A DNA stretch of 59,304 bases from Novosphingobium sp. (GTDB lineage Bacteria; Pseudomonadota; Alphaproteobacteria; Sphingomonadales; Sphingomonadaceae): NCBI GenBank assembly GCA_024236235.1, contig JACKKV010000009.1, positions 1 to 59,304 on the forward strand. Reading direction: 5' to 3'. The notes beneath the pieces are model-generated. The model saw only the letters and a program-made list of their open reading frames with translations. It made no database searches and had not been told where the DNA came from. Positions 7,870-15,509 of this stretch are shown here, one piece after another (the first letter of the stretch is position 1; each line of letters opens with the position of its first letter). The position numbers and the translations under genes were made by a program.

Positions 7870-8820
7870 TCATGACTGTAATAATATTTCAAAGTGATCC
7901 ATGGAATCGTAATTTAAAATATTCGTGCGTGGCCAGGCATCATCCGGTTGCCTGCGAAACCATGTATATTGCCGTTTTGCGTAATTTCGTGTCGCCTGCG
8001 CGCCGCGCGCCAGTGCCTCATCACGGTTCAGTTCCCCGCGAATCAGCGCGGAAATCTCGCTCACCCCGATGGCACGCATGACCGGCAGATCGGGGTTGAG
8101 CCTGCGCGCCAGCAATGCTTCCACTTCTGCCACCGCTCCATGGTCCAGCATCGCCGCAAAGCGCCGATCGCACCGCTCATAAAGCCATGGCCTGTCCGGC
8201 AGCAGGATCAGGGGATGAAGCTGGATGAGATTAGCGATCCCGCCGGCACGTTGCAGCTGCCATTCGCCCAGCGGCCGCCCGGTGGAGCGGATGACTTCCA
8301 GTGCCCGCGCCACCCTGGTGCTGTCCTGCGGGTTCAGCCGGGCCGCGCGCGCCGGATCTTCCCGCGCCAATGCGTGGTATGCCTCATCAACCGGGAGCGC
8401 GCGCACGGCGGCGCGGATGGCGGGGTCAATCGGGGGGACCGGTGCGATCCCGTCCAGCAGGGTGCGCAGGTACAGCCCGGTTCCGCCGACGAGGATAGGC
8501 AGGGCTCTTTCGGCATGCAGGGCGGCGATCTCCTGCCGCGCGGCTTTTGCCCAGTCAGCAGCGGAACAAGGCACTGCTCCGTCCCATGCGCCGAACAGGC
8601 GATGTTCGATCCCCTGCATCTCGGCCGGGGTTGGCCGCGCGCTGAGCACAGCGAGATCGGCATAGACTTGCGCGCTGTCCGCATTGAGAATGACTGCGCG
8701 CTTTCCGCGTTCGGTCAGGGCCAGGGCAAGGCGGACCGCCAGATCGCTCTTGCCGCTGGCCGTCGGCCCTGCAATGAGCGCGACCGGCAGCAAACCCTTG
8801 GGTGCGCCGTCCCGTGTCAC
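7870..8820 (-). CDS. miaA: tRNA dimethylallyltransferase
   Basis: Transfers dimethylallyl to N6 of A37 in tRNAs that read UNN codons. A 316-residue protein with P-loop GPTASGKSDLAV near the N-terminus, DSAQVY and the substrate loop GGTGLYLR, plus the conserved LHPLILLPDR and QYTWFRRQ segments. I chose a GTG start (VTRDGAPKG) 11-12 bases after an AAGGGA; an in-frame TTG (LLPVALIAG) is possible. It starts 15 bases from the divergent serB start, so each promoter must lie in or beyond the other gene. Downstream on the same strand is ilvB. Confidence 0.94.
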   Translation of the reverse strand: MTRDGAPKGLLPVALIAGPTASGKSDLAVRLALALTERGKRAVILNADSAQVYADLAVLSARPTPAEMQGIEHRLFGAWDGAVPCSAADWAKAARQEIAALHAERALPILVGGTGLYLRTLLDGIAPVPPIDPAIRAAVRALPVDEAYHALAREDPARAARLNPQDSTRVARALEVIRSTGRPLGEWQLQRAGGIANLIQLHPLILLPDRPWLYERCDRRFAAMLDHGAVAEVEALLARRLNPDLPVMRAIGVSEISALIRGELNRDEALARGAQATRNYAKRQYTWFRRQPDDAWPRTNILNYDSMDHFEILLQS

Positions 8821-8835
8821 GATCTGGAGATTCCC

Positions 8836-9720
8836 TTGTTCATCGCGCGACTGATAGCAGACCCGGCCAGCTATTCCGCAAGTGTCGATGCAATGCGCGC
8901 GACATTGTCCGAACAGGGCAAGGGGCTGACGCTGGCCGAAACGCTCATCACTGACGAAGGCGTGCTGCATCTAGAACTGTCCGGAGGCGAGGCCGCCACA
9001 ATCCGCAGCATACTAGACCTGATCTTTCCGGGCTCCGACGCGATTTTTGCAGAGGATGAGATTCGGGTTCCGCAACTGTTCGTTTCGGACATGGATTCGA
9101 CCATGATCGGGCAGGAATGCATTGACGAACTGGCCGATTTCGCGGGGCTCAAGCCCCAGATCGCTGCCATCACCGAACGAGCGATGCAGGGTGAACTGGA
9201 TTTCGAAAGTGCCCTGCGCGAACGCGTGATGCTGCTGCGTGACCTGTCCGAAGATGCCATCCAGCAATGCCTCACTACGCGAATCGAACCTATGCCGGGC
9301 GCGCGGACGCTCGTCGAGACGCTGAAGGCGCTTGGCTGCCGCACGGTGCTGGTGACGGGCGGTTTCCATCATTTTGCCGATCCGGTTGCGGAGCAGCTGG
9401 GTTTCGAGCGTGTCGTGGGCAATCGCCTGGAAGTCGCGAACGGGCGGATGACCGGCGGCTTGGTCGGCGCGATCACGGACAGCGGCGTCAAGAAGGCGGT
9501 GCTGCTGGACGAGGCGCGCGAACTGGGTGCAGATGTGGTGACAATGGCGACCGGCGATGGCGCCAATGACATCCCGATGCTGGAAGCGGCGACTTACGGC
9601 ATTGCCTATCGCGCGAAGCCCAAGGCGCGCGCAGCGGCCAATGGCTGGATCGAACGGGGTGACCTGACCAGCATCCTGCGATTGCTGGGTATTCCGCAGG
9701 CCGATTGGGCCGCAAACTGA
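8836..9720 (+). CDS. serB: phosphoserine phosphatase
   Basis: Last step of serine synthesis, dephosphorylating phosphoserine. A 294-residue HAD phosphatase: an N-terminal ACT-like region, motif I DMDSTMIGQECIDELA (nucleophile Asp), motif II TGGFHHFAD, motif III Lys (VKKAVLL) and motif IV GDGANDIPML. The best start is TTG (LFIARLIAD), because GGAG lies 6 bases upstream and the conserved N-terminus begins here; the open frame extends far further back but that part is antisense to miaA. The start lies within the miaA 5' boundary region, giving an unusually tight divergent pair. Confidence 0.93.
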   Translation: MFIARLIADPASYSASVDAMRATLSEQGKGLTLAETLITDEGVLHLELSGGEAATIRSILDLIFPGSDAIFAEDEIRVPQLFVSDMDSTMIGQECIDELADFAGLKPQIAAITERAMQGELDFESALRERVMLLRDLSEDAIQQCLTTRIEPMPGARTLVETLKALGCRTVLVTGGFHHFADPVAEQLGFERVVGNRLEVANGRMTGGLVGAITDSGVKKAVLLDEARELGADVVTMATGDGANDIPMLEAATYGIAYRAKPKARAAANGWIERGDLTSILRLLGIPQADWAAN

Positions 9721-10051
9721 CTTGCGGGAAACCTGTGCCTTACGGCCAGCCGTGCGGCTTTATAGACCAGTAGAAGGTTAACAACAATCTGCCGCAGAAT
9801 TGGCGCGGATTGACGTTTTCAATTCTGTAATGACCATTTTTTGAAATATTCGCCTGCAAGATCATTGCGCATATGCGGGTAATCCACGCAATTTCTGATC
9901 GCTTGACTATATCAACCGCGTCCCGGTCTGCCGCCGGGGCACCTGAAGGAGGACTGGCGAAACCGGCTTCGCTCCGACATTCCAGCAAGAACGGGTTGCA
10001 AGCACAAATCTGGATGTATCATTTTCGGGGGCCGGTTTTCAGTAAACCGAG
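9721..10051. other. 331-base gap between serB and the LuxR-type regulator
   Basis: No convincing gene. It begins with a tiny AGCCG/CGGCT inverted repeat followed by TTTATAG, a weak candidate serB terminator. The middle (about 9770-9910) is markedly more AT-rich than its neighbours (TTAACAACAATC, TTTTTTGAAATATTC) and may hold the promoter of the regulator. The small forward and reverse frames here have no ribosome-binding site and atypical composition. Confidence 0.5.
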
Positions 10052-10702
10052 ATGCAACCTGTCAATATTGCAAGAACCACCATCGCTCTGGCGTCGCCCG
10101 GCACGGGCAGGGACGTCGAACTGCCGCTGCAATGGCCGGAACAGGGGGGTGCCCCCGAACTCGATCTGACCCTCACCTGCTGGTCACGGCTTGATGGCAA
10201 GCCGCGGCTCATCATCAAGCGGGATGGCAGCCTTGTTGCTTGCAGTGAAGACGTGCCCGGCCTTGTCCGCCAGCACGAATGTTTTCGCCTCCATCAGGGC
10301 AGGATCATGGTGATCGAGGAACGGGGAAGGGCGCTGTTCGCACGCCTCGCGGAAAATCCGGATTCGCCGGCAGCGACCATGTTGCTGCGCCGTGCTGACG
10401 GGGAAGGGCACTGGATCGTCCGGGTCGTGGGCAGCGGTCACGACATGCTGTTCGTCACCCTCCAGGCCGCCACTGCGGATCACATGGCCAATCTGCCCGA
10501 TCTGTGCGAGGCGTTCGGCTTCACCCGCAGCGAGGCCCAGATCGTACGCGATCTGTTCAGCGGCATGACCCCGCAGGCGATCGCGGAGGAACAGGGCATA
10601 TCCATTCACACCGTGCGGGCGCATGTCAGGCGCTGTTACGACAAGCTGCAGATCACTTCGCGGGAGGAGCTGTGGCACCGGCTGAGCGCCTACCAGATCT
10701 AA
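10052..10702 (+). CDS. LuxR-type HTH transcriptional regulator
   Basis: A 216-residue protein with a C-terminal LuxR/GerE helix-turn-helix at about residues 155-212 (FTRSEAQIVRDLFSG, then IAEEQGISIHTVRAHVRRCYDKL), the standard DNA-contact helix. The N-terminal 150 residues are not a recognisable response-regulator receiver or autoinducer domain; they could be a PAS-like sensor. It is co-directional with the Fap-like operon that begins 238 bases downstream, so it is the natural candidate for its regulator. ATG start; only a weak ribosome-binding site. Confidence 0.85.
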   Translation: MQPVNIARTTIALASPGTGRDVELPLQWPEQGGAPELDLTLTCWSRLDGKPRLIIKRDGSLVACSEDVPGLVRQHECFRLHQGRIMVIEERGRALFARLAENPDSPAATMLLRRADGEGHWIVRVVGSGHDMLFVTLQAATADHMANLPDLCEAFGFTRSEAQIVRDLFSGMTPQAIAEEQGISIHTVRAHVRRCYDKLQITSREELWHRLSAYQI

Positions 10703-10940
10703 GGGGTTAAGAAGTCTCGTAGTCAATTATTGTTAGTTGAAATTTGTATAAAAATAATAATCAACAATGACTAGAGAATCGTGGTGATGATAACGTAAAC
10801 GAATCACCCTAAAACCCTTTCAAAGACAAGTCGCTAATTTTCACGGATCTTAATTGAGCGTGAAAAACGAACGCAGAAACGATCATGTTTCTGCGGGCCA
10901 ACCGACTTGCGCCGGTTGGAATGTCCAGAAGGGGCTGGCT
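10703..10940 (+). promoter_or_regulatory. AT-rich regulatory region of the Fap-like operon
   Basis: About 240 bases between the regulator stop and the first exported gene. The stretch 10717-10800 is strongly AT-rich in a GC-rich genome. It contains an inverted repeat: TAGTCA plus TTGTTA (10720-10735) facing CAACAA plus TGACTA (10762-10773), about 26 bases apart. This is plausibly a binding site for the neighbouring LuxR-type protein or another regulator. A 7-codon ATG frame at 10921 ends in TGA overlapping the next ATG, possibly coupling translation. Confidence 0.5.
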
Positions 10941-11429
10941 ATGACCGGATCATGTCTGACCAATGACCGCATCAATTTTGGCGCGCGTCTGTGTTTTGTT
11001 CTGCTTGTCGCGGGCAGTCTGGGCTCTGCCGTTGTTGCCGAGGAACCGAGCGACAATCTCCCCTCGGGCAGCTTCATCGTCTCACGCCCCATCACCAACA
11101 GTCCGGCCGAAGGGCCGCGTTTTCCCGAACGGCCAGATTACGTCGTACTGGGTGGCCAGAAGGAAGCGCTGGCTGCGCTTGGCGGCGGGTTGCAGCCGAT
11201 CTCAGACGCGGAACAGGCGGCGGTCTTTGCGGGCGCCGTGCCGCAGCGTGGGCTTGTCGCCGGCGCTCTCGACCAGGGGCTGGATGTTCTCTCCGCGCCG
11301 CGCGGCGTTACCAATTCGGCGCTGGCGCAGGAACAGTCAGGCGGGGTCAGCGGGATCGTGCGCGGCGCCATCGGCGTCCTTCCCTCGGCGCTGGGCGCCG
11401 TGCGCGATGCATTGGGAGCGGTGAAATGA
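10941..11429 (+). CDS. small exported protein, first gene of the Fap-like operon (FapA position)
   Basis: A 162-residue protein with a signal peptide (hydrophobic core LCFVLLVAGSLGSAVVA, cleavage near AEEP). The rest is low in complexity: Pro-rich around residues 45-65, then Gly/Ala-rich amphipathic stretches to the C-terminus. I recognise no domain. Its size, signal peptide and place just before the repeat proteins match FapA, the periplasmic chaperone-like component of Pseudomonas fap, but similarity by position is inference. The start is ATG after AAGGGGC. Its TGA overlaps the next ATG (ATGA), implying coupled translation. Confidence 0.75.
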   Translation: MTGSCLTNDRINFGARLCFVLLVAGSLGSAVVAEEPSDNLPSGSFIVSRPITNSPAEGPRFPERPDYVVLGGQKEALAALGGGLQPISDAEQAAVFAGAVPQRGLVAGALDQGLDVLSAPRGVTNSALAQEQSGGVSGIVRGAIGVLPSALGAVRDALGAVK

Positions 11430-12085
11430 CCGGTCTTCGTATCCAGCTCCTCCATCTCCCGCTGTTCCCCGCCCTGGCCGTGGCGATGCTGGGCAAGCCG
11501 GCGGTTGCACACGCACAGGCCAGTGCCAGCGATGTGGTGCAGGACGAAGTGATCGTGACCGGCGCGGCGGTGGACGGCGATCTGACAGCGCCTGCGATTG
11601 CGGGGGTGAGCGGCCGGTTGGCGGTCAATCTGGCCAGCGGGACCGGCAACCAGGAAATCAACAGCGCATTGGTGGCGGTGGCCGATGTCGCGCTCGGCAC
11701 CTCCGTTGTGCGGCAGGTCACCGGCCTTGCCGATCCGCGCGACCGGGCGACGCATGTCGCGCTGGAAGGCGATGCCTTTGCTGGCAGCAACGGCCTGGTC
11801 AGCGTGAACATCACGGCAGGCATTCAGAACAAGGCGGCGAACATCGCCGTCCTGTCAATTGGCAATCATGGGGCGATATCCGACCAGCTGCTTGAGCAGA
11901 CTCGCGCCCCGACCGAACCGAACGGGTCCTCTGGGGGCGCTGGGCTCCGCAACGATGTCGTCGAAGTAAGCGACGATGCGTTCCGGAACAGTAGCGGACT
12001 TATCCAGGTCAACCTGATCGGCGGCGAGAGGAACTCCTCCGCCAATACCTTCGCCTTGAGCGTTCTGGGCGAGGGCACTCCGTAA
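11426..12085 (+). CDS. exported Fap-type repeat protein (FapB-like minor amyloid subunit)
   Basis: A 219-residue protein with a signal peptide ending near AHAQA. It holds three imperfect repeats at about residues 63-86, 123-146 and 191-215: GRLAVNLASGTGNQEIN, GLVSVNITAGIQNKAAN and GLIQVNLIGGERNSSAN. Each has the pattern V-N then G then N...N typical of Fap amyloid repeats, but more diverged than those of the next gene. Linkers are about 37-45 residues. No Cys. By analogy with Pseudomonas FapB it could be a minor or nucleator subunit. It overlaps the previous gene by 4 bases and is followed after 22 bases by the main repeat protein. Confidence 0.8.
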   Translation: MTGLRIQLLHLPLFPALAVAMLGKPAVAHAQASASDVVQDEVIVTGAAVDGDLTAPAIAGVSGRLAVNLASGTGNQEINSALVAVADVALGTSVVRQVTGLADPRDRATHVALEGDAFAGSNGLVSVNITAGIQNKAANIAVLSIGNHGAISDQLLEQTRAPTEPNGSSGGAGLRNDVVEVSDDAFRNSSGLIQVNLIGGERNSSANTFALSVLGEGTP

Positions 12086-12107
12086 CCGTAAACACAGGAG
12101 AAGTAAG

Positions 12108-13115
12108 ATGAAGCGTATATTCCTTACCGCAGCCGCGGCTTCGGCGATGATCGCCGCAGTCCCGGCCCTGGCCCAGGATTCGGGTGGCTCCCAGGACGGC
12201 GAAAGCACGCTGGAAGTCGATCTGCACTATGGCAACAACATCGACACCAGTGTGGTGACTGACGTCACTTACACCAAGGACGTGGCCCTGCGCGGCAATG
12301 TCGCGCTGGAAGGGACCATCGCGGTGGACAGTTCTGCCGTCGCGGTGACTGACGCCAAGCAGATCATGGGTCCGAATGAAGTGACCTATCGCGAGGAAAA
12401 CGAGCTGGACGGTGAAAACGGCTATGTCGATCCGGTCTTCGGCACCAGCGTTGCCGAAGATGGTTCGCCGCTGCCGCAGATTCGCGCCGGCTTCTTTGCG
12501 CCGATCATCAACACGGTGGATGCGTTCGACGTCAGCGGGGCCGGCAACATCGGCGTCAACCTGGCTGCGGGCTATTTCAACATGCAGATGAACGCGGCGA
12601 CGATCGCTTCGTCCGAAGTGACGGATCCCGAAGCTGCGGGTGGCTGGGCGGAAGCGTCCACGACCTCGCTTCAGGCCTTGCTGGGCAACAGCCAGTATGC
12701 TGCGCCGGACTTCCTTCCCGAGGATAATCCGGACGAAGACGGTGGTGCCAACAACTTCCGCGATCGCAACACCGTTACCGGCGGCTCGATCACGGGTGAT
12801 GGCAACATCGGCGTCAACGCGGCTGCGGGCAGCTTCAACCAGCAGTCCAACCTGATGACACTGGCGGTGGCAACGGACTCGGCGCTGGCAGAGGCCAATT
12901 CCGGCCTGATCCAGACTGCCCTGTTCAACTATGTCGAGCAGCAGGACAGCATCAATCACGTTGGAGCGGCCACGATCACTGACGCTTCGGGCAATATCGG
13001 CCTGAACATGGCGGCGGGCGTTGGCAACCAGCAGCTGAACTCGCTGACCATCGCTGCCTCGCAGGGCGGTGCTCCGGTCACCGATCCGGGTGGCGGCGGC
13101 GGCGATCCGAGCTGA
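12108..13115 (+). CDS. exported Fap-type repeat protein (FapC-like major amyloid subunit)
   Basis: A 335-residue protein with a clear signal peptide (MKRIFLTAAAASAMIAAVPALAQ) and ATG after AGGAGAAG. Three well-conserved repeats lie at residues 146-167, 232-255 and 295-318, all fitting GNIGxNxAAGxxNxQxN followed by a TIA/TLA tail. Linkers of about 64 and 39 residues separate them, the first rich in Asp/Glu/Asn and Gly. The C-terminus is a Gly-rich tail (GGGGGDPS). This is the architecture of Fap amyloid subunits: Gln/Asn-bearing repeats forming the cross-beta core, separated by flexible linkers. Unlike Pseudomonas FapC there is no C-terminal CxxC; the protein has no Cys. Function as a surface or biofilm fibre is inferred. 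Confidence 0.85.
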   Translation: MKRIFLTAAAASAMIAAVPALAQDSGGSQDGESTLEVDLHYGNNIDTSVVTDVTYTKDVALRGNVALEGTIAVDSSAVAVTDAKQIMGPNEVTYREENELDGENGYVDPVFGTSVAEDGSPLPQIRAGFFAPIINTVDAFDVSGAGNIGVNLAAGYFNMQMNAATIASSEVTDPEAAGGWAEASTTSLQALLGNSQYAAPDFLPEDNPDEDGGANNFRDRNTVTGGSITGDGNIGVNAAAGSFNQQSNLMTLAVATDSALAEANSGLIQTALFNYVEQQDSINHVGAATITDASGNIGLNMAAGVGNQQLNSLTIAASQGGAPVTDPGGGGGDPS

Positions 13116-13131
13116 TCGTCTGAGCAAGGAA

Positions 13132-13161
13132 GAGGAGAGGGGCCCCTCAACCCCTCTCCTC
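13132..13161 (+). terminator. perfect 11-bp hairpin inside the Fap-like operon
   Basis: GAGGAGAGGGG and CCCCTCTCCTC pair perfectly around an 8-base loop, 17 bases after the major-subunit stop and 45 bases before the protease start. No U-run follows. Such a stem could attenuate transcription or protect the subunit mRNA 3' end, giving many subunits per secretion complex. Confidence 0.65.
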
Positions 13162-13206
13162 ACCTTCGCACTTTGCCTTTCGCCCAACCAGGAAGTTCGC
13201 GGCATC

Positions 13207-13941
13207 ATGACCACTCAGGCCGAACATAGACAGCCGCACGGGCTGCTGCTGATCCTGCTGGCGGGATTGCCGCTGGCCGGGTGCGTCACCGCGCCGTCGG
13301 CCCCGGCGCCGGTATGGCTGGGGCAGACCTCCGAAGGGGGGCCGGTGATGCGCGTTCCGGTAAAAAGCTGGAAGGAGCTGAAGTTCACTGACCTGATCCG
13401 CCAGCGCACCGATTTCAGCTGCGGCGCGGCGGTGCTTGCCACGATTTTCAACGAGGCCTTCGGGCATCACACTACCGAGCAGCAAGTGCTGGTCAACATG
13501 CTGAAGGTCGCCGATCCTGACGTGGTGCGGGAAAAAGGTTTCTCGCTGCTCGACATGAAACGTTACGCGATTTCCATCGGCATGGCGGCCGAGGGATACC
13601 GTATCGGATATGAACCGTTGCAGCAGCTGAACCTGCCGGTCATCACGCTGCTCAACATCAAGGGCTACAAACATTTCGTGATCGTCCGCAAGGCCTATGC
13701 GGACCAGGTCGCGATTGGCGATCCCGCGCTCGGCAACCGCCTGATGCGCCGCCGAGATTTCGAAGCCGCATGGAACAACATCGCCTTCGTGGTGACGGGC
13801 GCGAATTACGACCCGGCCAATGTGCTGCTGCAACCGCCCGATCCGCTTTCCGCACGCCGCCTGCTCGAACTGCATGCGGTGCTTCCCGCCGCCGAAACCG
13901 CCGAGTTCGGTTTCGGCCCCGGTTACAGTTTCGGTTTCTAG
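13207..13941 (+). CDS. C39-family cysteine peptidase lipoprotein (FapD-like)
   Basis: A 244-residue protein. The N-terminus has a lipoprotein signal: hydrophobic LLLILLAGLPLAGC with lipobox LAGC and Cys26. The rest is a C39-like papain-fold domain: catalytic Cys72 in QRTDFSCGAAVLAT, His156 in GYKHFVIV, and Asp172 in IGDPALG, as in bacteriocin-processing C39 peptidases and FapD. FapD is the protease of the Fap system, required for export of the amyloid subunits. Here the lipid anchor would hold it to a membrane facing the periplasm. The ATG follows AGGAAG. It is placed directly after the major subunit gene, as fapD follows fapC. Confidence 0.88.
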   Translation: MTTQAEHRQPHGLLLILLAGLPLAGCVTAPSAPAPVWLGQTSEGGPVMRVPVKSWKELKFTDLIRQRTDFSCGAAVLATIFNEAFGHHTTEQQVLVNMLKVADPDVVREKGFSLLDMKRYAISIGMAAEGYRIGYEPLQQLNLPVITLLNIKGYKHFVIVRKAYADQVAIGDPALGNRLMRRRDFEAAWNNIAFVVTGANYDPANVLLQPPDPLSARRLLELHAVLPAAETAEFGFGPGYSFGF

Positions 13942-13953
13942 GAGGATAATATC

Positions 13954-14862
13954 ATGGCTGTTTCGCACATGTCCCCGATAGTCCGCAGCGCCGCCAGGGC
14001 GCCGCTGCTGGCGCTGGCGCTGGTCACGTTGACGGCAGCGACGCTGCCTTACGAACCGGTCCTGCTCGATCTGCCCGATGCGGGTCTGCCGCAGCAACCC
14101 ACATTCGGCGCAGTAACGCTGGATCAGACTTATGCCGCCCCGCTGGGTCTGCCGGTAAGCAATCCAGAGCTGGATGCGATGCGCGGGAAATACATCAGCC
14201 CCGAGGCTGTGTCCTATTTCGGCATTTCGATGCTGACGAGCTGGCAGGACGAGAATGGCATCACCACGGCTGCGCGGCTGGCGTTCAATGTCGATTTCCT
14301 CAATCCTGCGGGCGGTGGCGCGCCCGTTCCCCAGTTGCTGATTGCCTGGGAACGCAATGGCGACAGCGCAATGGATGTGGCGGGCGTGCCCGACGGCTAT
14401 GTCGCGGTCACGCTTGGACCGGACCAGGTCTTGCCGGTCGGTGCGCTGGACACGGTCGGCGGCGCGGTACAGGCCAATGTGATTGCCGGGGCGGATAATA
14501 TCACCCGCAACAGCATGCAGATCGCGGTCGTGCCGATGAGCGCGGTCCCGAACCTGTCCGCCGATGGCCTTACCCCGGTGAGCGCGACCACCACCAGGAC
14601 TTTCGATGACGGCGACCAGCTGCAGTTTCGGCTTGGCGACAATCAGGTGGGGCTGGTGCTGACGGGTGGCAACGGGATGGACAGCACCATGCAAAGCGTG
14701 GGCGGCGATCTTGGCCAGTTGCTGCAGCAAACCATGCTGCAGAGCGACAACAATCACGTTTTCAACAGCTCGGCGATCATCTTTGGCGTCGATACGGCCC
14801 GCAATCTCGACCGGGTGCAGACGGACGAAGCGCTGCTTTCGATGAAGGGCTTCGGGTTTTGA
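13954..14862 (+). CDS. exported protein with one Fap-type repeat (FapE-like)
   Basis: A 302-residue exported protein with a signal peptide (APLLALALVTLTAATL) and ATG after AGGAGG. The middle carries MRGKYISPEAVSYFGISM and later one repeat-like segment at about 169-193 (VQANVIAGADNITRNS), which fits the V-N-x-x-G-x-x-N-x-x-x-N pattern of the amyloid repeats next door. The C-terminal part is acidic then hydrophobic (SAIIFGVD). No Cys. Its place between the C39 protease and the barrel gene matches FapE, which in Pseudomonas is a minor fibre component. The assignment is by position plus the single repeat, so it is moderate. Confidence 0.78.
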   Translation: MAVSHMSPIVRSAARAPLLALALVTLTAATLPYEPVLLDLPDAGLPQQPTFGAVTLDQTYAAPLGLPVSNPELDAMRGKYISPEAVSYFGISMLTSWQDENGITTAARLAFNVDFLNPAGGGAPVPQLLIAWERNGDSAMDVAGVPDGYVAVTLGPDQVLPVGALDTVGGAVQANVIAGADNITRNSMQIAVVPMSAVPNLSADGLTPVSATTTRTFDDGDQLQFRLGDNQVGLVLTGGNGMDSTMQSVGGDLGQLLQQTMLQSDNNHVFNSSAIIFGVDTARNLDRVQTDEALLSMKGFGF

Positions 14863-14879
14863 GCAAGGGGGGACGGATA

Positions 14880-15485
14880 ATGGCGGGGGCGATCATGAAG
14901 GGGGCATTGTGCCTGGCCGTGGCGACGGGAATTGCCCTGCCGGGGCTGGCACGCGCGGATAATGGCGACGGGCAGTTTGCGGTGGAAGGCAGCGGGCGGG
15001 CAACCTGCCAGCAGTTCAGCGCCGCGCGCAAGGACCAGCAGTCGGCTGACTACCGCACGCTGATCGGCTTCGTCGAAGGCTATCTGACCGCTGCGAACCG
15101 GTACGAGCCGGAAACCTTCGACCTTTCGCCCTGGCATAATGAGGCTGGCTTCGGGCTGATCCTTGAAAAGCATTGCGCCGACCATCCCGAAGAGTCGCTG
15201 GTCGGTTCGCTACAGAAGCTGGTGATCGGCCTGCGCCCGATCCGCGTCGCCCAGTTTTCCAAGCTGGTCGAGGTCGGCGACGGCACGAACCGGGCGCTGG
15301 TTTACGAAGCGATCCTGAAACGCGCGCAGGCGGCGCTGAAACGTCGCGGGCTTTATCGCGGGGCAGAGGATGGCAGCTTTTCGCCTGCCCTCCGCGATGC
15401 GGTGAAACAGTTCCAGAAGCAGCAGGGCCTCACCGCCACCGGCGTTCCCGATCCGGCGACGTTGTGGACGCTGCTCAACCCCTGA
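14880..15485 (+). CDS. exported protein with C-terminal peptidoglycan-binding domain
   Basis: A 201-residue exported protein. After a signal peptide (GALCLAVATGIALPGLARA) comes a helical domain with two Cys (CQQF and KHCADH) and GFVEGYLTAAN, reminiscent of Rap1a/Tai-type small periplasmic folds. The C-terminal 60 residues are a PG_binding_1 domain (AALKRRGLYRGAEDGSFSPALRDAVKQFQ split as ALKRRGLYRG, then DAVKQFQKQQGLTATG). The classical fap operon has no such gene, so it may tether the secretion machinery to the cell wall. The ATG follows AAGGGGGG; a TTG overlapping the previous stop is an alternative. Confidence 0.82.
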   Translation: MAGAIMKGALCLAVATGIALPGLARADNGDGQFAVEGSGRATCQQFSAARKDQQSADYRTLIGFVEGYLTAANRYEPETFDLSPWHNEAGFGLILEKHCADHPEESLVGSLQKLVIGLRPIRVAQFSKLVEVGDGTNRALVYEAILKRAQAALKRRGLYRGAEDGSFSPALRDAVKQFQKQQGLTATGVPDPATLWTLLNP

Positions 15486-15509
15486 AGCAACCATGTGGAG
15501 GCAAGCAAG

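Noticed and set aside
7711..7873. 54-codon N-terminal extension of ilvB from an upstream ATG
   Set aside because: Not conserved-looking, overlaps a terminator-like hairpin, and the GTG with AAGGAAA fits better.
12009..14757. Long minus-strand frames antisense to the Fap-like genes
   Set aside because: Products are Arg/His-rich without domains; the plus frames have signal peptides, repeats and ribosome-binding sites.
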